A stretch of 9,902 bases of DNA. Origin: JBGPYB01 sp041493035. GTDB taxonomy: Bacteria > Acidobacteriota > Vicinamibacteria > Fen-336. The notes beneath the pieces are model-generated. The model was given only the letters and a program-made list of their open reading frames with translations. It was not told where the DNA came from and made no database searches. The position numbers and the translations under genes were made by a program. The stretch spans positions 1-9,902 of the forward strand of contig JBGPYB010000168.1 in the NCBI GenBank assembly GCA_041493035.1, written 5' to 3'. Positions within the stretch are counted from its first letter, which is position 1. Every line of letters begins with the position of its first letter. Of this stretch, positions 7,689 to 9,902 are shown in pieces.

Positions 7689-7994
7689 TCACCACTTCAA
7701 GGTGTTGAAGGCGTCCACGTCGAGGGTGTCCTTGCTGCGATGGAGCGCTATGACGATGGCAAGCCCCACCGCGGCCTCGGCCGCCGCCACCGTCATGACG
7801 AAGAAGACGAGGATCTGCCCGTCGAGAGCGCCCTGGGCGCGGCTGAAAGCCACAAACGCGAGGTTGACGGCGTTCAGCATCAGCTCGATGCACATGAAGA
7901 CGGTGATGATGTTTCGCCGGAGGAAGACGCCGACGACGCCCAAGGTGAAGAGCCCCAGGCTCAGGTAGATCGCGTGCTGGACGGGGAAGGTCAC
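7689..7994 (-). CDS. nuoK: NADH-quinone oxidoreductase subunit K
   Basis: NuoK is the small three-helix subunit that links the quinone-site module to the antiporter-like pumps of complex I. The product is 101 residues, exactly the usual size. It carries the two conserved membrane glutamates: E37 in MCIELMLNAVNLAF and E73 in VAAAEAAVGLAI. Both belong to the proton-transfer axis in studied homologues. The start is GTG at 7994, which overlaps the nuoJ stop (GTGA). An AAGGA lies only 3 bases upstream. The stop is followed 4 bases later by the nuoL GTG, the only junction in this block without an overlap. Confidence 0.97.
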   Translation of the reverse strand: MTFPVQHAIYLSLGLFTLGVVGVFLRRNIITVFMCIELMLNAVNLAFVAFSRAQGALDGQILVFFVMTVAAAEAAVGLAIVIALHRSKDTLDVDAFNTLKW

Positions 7995-8485
7995 AGATCC
8001 TTCTTGGCCAGGGCCACGGCGCCGACGAGCGCCGAGAGAATCAGGACCGATGTCGCTTCGAAGACGTAGAGGAAGCGGGACGAGAACAGGAGTTGGGCGA
8101 CACTCTGGGTCGTGGCCTCATAGCCCGCCGGAGCCGCCGCGTGACCGTGGGCTGCGATCACCGCCCCGACCTGCACGACGAAGAGAAGACCCAGGAGGAT
8201 CGCAACCCCCTTCAGCACACCGCGCGGCCCGTCTCCTTCCTCTCGTCGCGGAACGTTCAGAAGCATCAAGACGAAGAGGAACAGGACCATGATCGCACCT
8301 GCGTACACAATGACCTGCAGCGCCGCGATGAACGGCGAGCCCAGCAGACCGAAGATCGCCGACAGGGAGCAGAGGGTCACGATCAACGAGAGGGCGCTCA
8401 GGATGGGATTTCTCTGGGCCACAACGCCGACGGCCGAGGCCAGCGCCAGTCCAGCGAACGAGTAGAAGAGGATGGCTTCGAGCAT
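7991..8485 (-). CDS. nuoJ: NADH-quinone oxidoreductase subunit J
   Basis: NuoJ is a five-helix membrane subunit of complex I lying next to NuoH and NuoK. The product has 164 residues, in the family's normal range. The signature third helix VIVYAGAIMVLFLFVLMLLN (59-78) is intact, including the conserved Tyr (Y61) near the pi-bulge involved in conformational coupling. The terminal helix reads FEATSVLILSALVGAVALAKK, typical of NuoJ. ATG at 8485 shares one base with the nuoH stop (TGATG), so translation is probably coupled. nuoI normally lies between nuoH and nuoJ, and it is absent here. Confidence 0.95.
   Translation of the reverse strand: MLEAILFYSFAGLALASAVGVVAQRNPILSALSLIVTLCSLSAIFGLLGSPFIAALQVIVYAGAIMVLFLFVLMLLNVPRREEGDGPRGVLKGVAILLGLLFVVQVGAVIAAHGHAAAPAGYEATTQSVAQLLFSSRFLYVFEATSVLILSALVGAVALAKKDL
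7998..8002 (-). promoter_or_regulatory. Possible ribosome binding site of nuoK
   Basis: On the minus strand this reads AAGGA, part of a longer AAGAAGGA purine run in the last codons of nuoJ. It is only 3 bases from the GTG start at 7994, which is shorter than usual, so it supports that start but may act mainly with translational coupling. Confidence 0.4.
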
Positions 8486-9531
8486 CAGTGGACCAAGGCG
8501 ACCCACGTCGCGGTCGCGAGGACGTTGACCGCCGCCACGGGGATGAGGACCTTCCAGCCGAAGTGCATGAGCTGGTCGTACCGGAAGCGGGGCAGCGTGC
8601 CGCGCAGCCAGACGAAGAAGAAAAGCATCGCGGCGACCTTGCCGACGAACCAGAAGAACGAGGGGCCGACCCCTGGAATCCCCGAATGCCACCCGCCCAG
8701 GAACAGGTTCGAGACGAGGACCGCCACGGTGATCATGTTGATGTACTCGGCCATCTGGATGAGGGCGAACTTCATGGACGAGTACTCGGTGTGGAACCCC
8801 GCCACCAACTCCGTCTCCCCCTCGGGGAGGTCGAAAGGCGTGCGGCTGACCTCGGCGGTCCCCGCGATCAGGTAGACGATGAATGCGAGGAACTGTCGGC
8901 TTGGGGACGCGTTCCAGTTCCAGAAGCCGCCCGCCTGGGAATTCACGATGTCCGCGACCTTGAACGACCCGGCGAGCATGATGATCCCCACCCACGAGAG
9001 GCCGAGGGACAGCTCGTAGGAGAACATCTGGGCCGAGGAGCGGAGGCCGCCCAGGAGCGTGTACTTGTTGTTGGCCGCCCACCCCGCCATCACGATGCCG
9101 TAGACGCCCAGGGCCGTGATCGCGAAGATGAACAGCAGGCCCACGTTCAGATCGGCGACTTGAAACGAGATCTCACGCCCCCGGAGCCATTCGGGGAGCA
9201 GGTCCCAGGACGGCACGCGCTGGGGCGGACCGTAGGGAATGACGGCGATCGCCGTAAACGCCGTCGCGATCGAGACGATCGGCGCCGCGACGAAAGCCCA
9301 GCGGCTGGCCCCCTCGGGCATCGCCTCTTCCTTGAAGAAGAGCTTGATGCCGTCGGCGATGGGCTGGAGCAGCCCAAAGGGACCCGTGCGGTTGGGCCCC
9401 AGGCGGAACTGCATGAACGCCAGGACGCGCCGCTCGAGGTAGGTCATCCCGGAGAAGACGACCAGGAGCACGTTGATCAGCACCGCGACCTTGACGACGG
9501 CGATCAGCAACTCCTGGTACAGGGGGCTCAT
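8485..9531 (-). CDS. nuoH: NADH-quinone oxidoreductase subunit H
   Basis: NuoH is the eight-helix membrane subunit that forms most of the quinone chamber and holds the peripheral arm to the membrane arm. The product has 348 residues. Family signatures are in order: ERRVLAFMQFRLGPNRTGPF (33-52), GLLQPIADGIKLFFKE (53-68), FSYELSLGLS (170-179), and the cytoplasmic quinone-site loop EVSRTPFDLPEGETELVAGF (227-246) followed by HTEYSSMKFALIQMAEY. ATG at 9531 overlaps the nuoF stop by 4 bases (ATGA) and has a GGTGA-like sequence just upstream. The open frame extends to 9588, but that part is out-of-phase nuoF sequence. nuoH directly follows nuoF, with no nuoG between them. Confidence 0.97.
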   Translation of the reverse strand: MSPLYQELLIAVVKVAVLINVLLVVFSGMTYLERRVLAFMQFRLGPNRTGPFGLLQPIADGIKLFFKEEAMPEGASRWAFVAAPIVSIATAFTAIAVIPYGPPQRVPSWDLLPEWLRGREISFQVADLNVGLLFIFAITALGVYGIVMAGWAANNKYTLLGGLRSSAQMFSYELSLGLSWVGIIMLAGSFKVADIVNSQAGGFWNWNASPSRQFLAFIVYLIAGTAEVSRTPFDLPEGETELVAGFHTEYSSMKFALIQMAEYINMITVAVLVSNLFLGGWHSGIPGVGPSFFWFVGKVAAMLFFFVWLRGTLPRFRYDQLMHFGWKVLIPVAAVNVLATATWVALVH

Positions 9532-9902
9532 CGGCTCACCGCCTGGGCGGCCAGGGCTTCGGCGAAGGTCGCCGCCGTCCGCTTCCACGAGCCCTTCTCG
9601 CGGATGTAGTACTCGTACTCCTCACGGAACTTCGCGATGGTGGAGAGCGCCGGCGCGATCGCCGCATCGCCGAAGGGGCAGAGGGTCTTGCCGGCGATCG
9701 AGTCGCAGACCGTCAAGATCGTCTGGAGGTCCTTCTCGGTCCCCTGCCCCGCCTCGATGCGCATGAGGAGTCGCAGGAGCCAGCCCGTCCCCTCGCGGCA
9801 CGGCGAACATTTACCGCAGGACTCGTGCTTGTAGAAGTAGGTCAGGTTCCGCGCCAGGGCCACCATGCTGCGGGAGTCGTCGAGGACGATGCAACCGGCC
9901 GA
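9528..9902 (-). CDS. nuoF: NADH-quinone oxidoreductase subunit F, C-terminal part
   Basis: NuoF holds the FMN and NADH site and the first [4Fe-4S] cluster (N3) of complex I, on the cytoplasmic tip of the peripheral arm. The gene runs off the right edge, leaving 124 codons before the TGA at 9528-9530. The visible part begins SAGCIVLDD and contains the N3 cysteines: C-x2-C-x2-C in HESCGKCSPCREGTGW (first Cys codon 9816-9818), with the fourth in TLCPFGDA about 40 residues later. This is the end of the N3 domain, after which the protein finishes in a short Ala-rich tail. The ATG at 9866 is internal and is not the start. The FMN and NADH-binding domains lie outside the window. HoxF, FdsB and HndC are homologues with the same motif, but the overlap with nuoH makes NuoF the sound call. 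Confidence 0.95.
   Translation of the reverse strand, partial: SAGCIVLDDSRSMVALARNLTYFYKHESCGKCSPCREGTGWLLRLLMRIEAGQGTEKDLQTILTVCDSIAGKTLCPFGDAAIAPALSTIAKFREEYEYYIREKGSWKRTAATFAEALAAQAVSR

Noticed and set aside
8488..9609. A 373-codon plus-strand open frame opposite nuoH.
   Set aside because: It is the Asp/Glu/Arg-rich mirror of an unambiguous nuoH.

Overview
The window is 9.9 kb of GC-rich, almost entirely coding bacterial chromosome (about two thirds G+C by eye). It has two convergent gene blocks. No mobile elements, tRNA or rRNA genes, or CRISPR arrays are visible. The gene content suits a respiring, selenoprotein-making bacterium from a GC-rich phylum such as Acidobacteriota or a former deltaproteobacterial lineage. 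That placement is an inference from composition and general protein flavour, not a firm assignment.

Plus strand, 1-2695: the last 174 codons of selA (selenocysteine synthase), entering from the left edge with its PLP-binding lysine visible. Next is a 401-residue multi-pass membrane protein that looks like a GT-C/GT87-type glycosyltransferase. Last is a secreted M23/LytM-fold protein with a signal peptide. Its first metal motif (HxxxD) is intact, but the second (HxH) is replaced by R-L-Q, so it is probably a non-catalytic LytM protein. All three genes lie in the same reading phase and are separated by single stop codons and short gaps.

Minus strand, 9902-2719: a tightly packed respiratory complex I block read in the order nuoF (C-terminal part), nuoH, nuoJ, nuoK, nuoL, nuoM, nuoN. 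Five of the six junctions overlap by 1-4 bases and the other has a 4-base gap, so this is one translationally coupled operon. The block supplies the end of the NADH-oxidising subunit and most of the membrane arm: the quinone-site subunit NuoH, the linker subunits NuoJ and NuoK, and the three antiporter-like proton pumps. The conserved Lys and Glu residues of the pumps are present.

The most notable feature is what is missing. nuoG should sit between nuoF and nuoH, and nuoI between nuoH and nuoJ. Both junctions are overlapping and leave no room for a gene. The iron-sulfur subunits that carry electrons from NuoF towards quinone must therefore be encoded elsewhere. No wholly new system is evident. 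The points worth a second look are the nuoG/nuoI rearrangement, the degenerate M23 protein, the membrane protein beside selA, and an in-phase UGA between two ORFs in a selenocysteine-capable genome.
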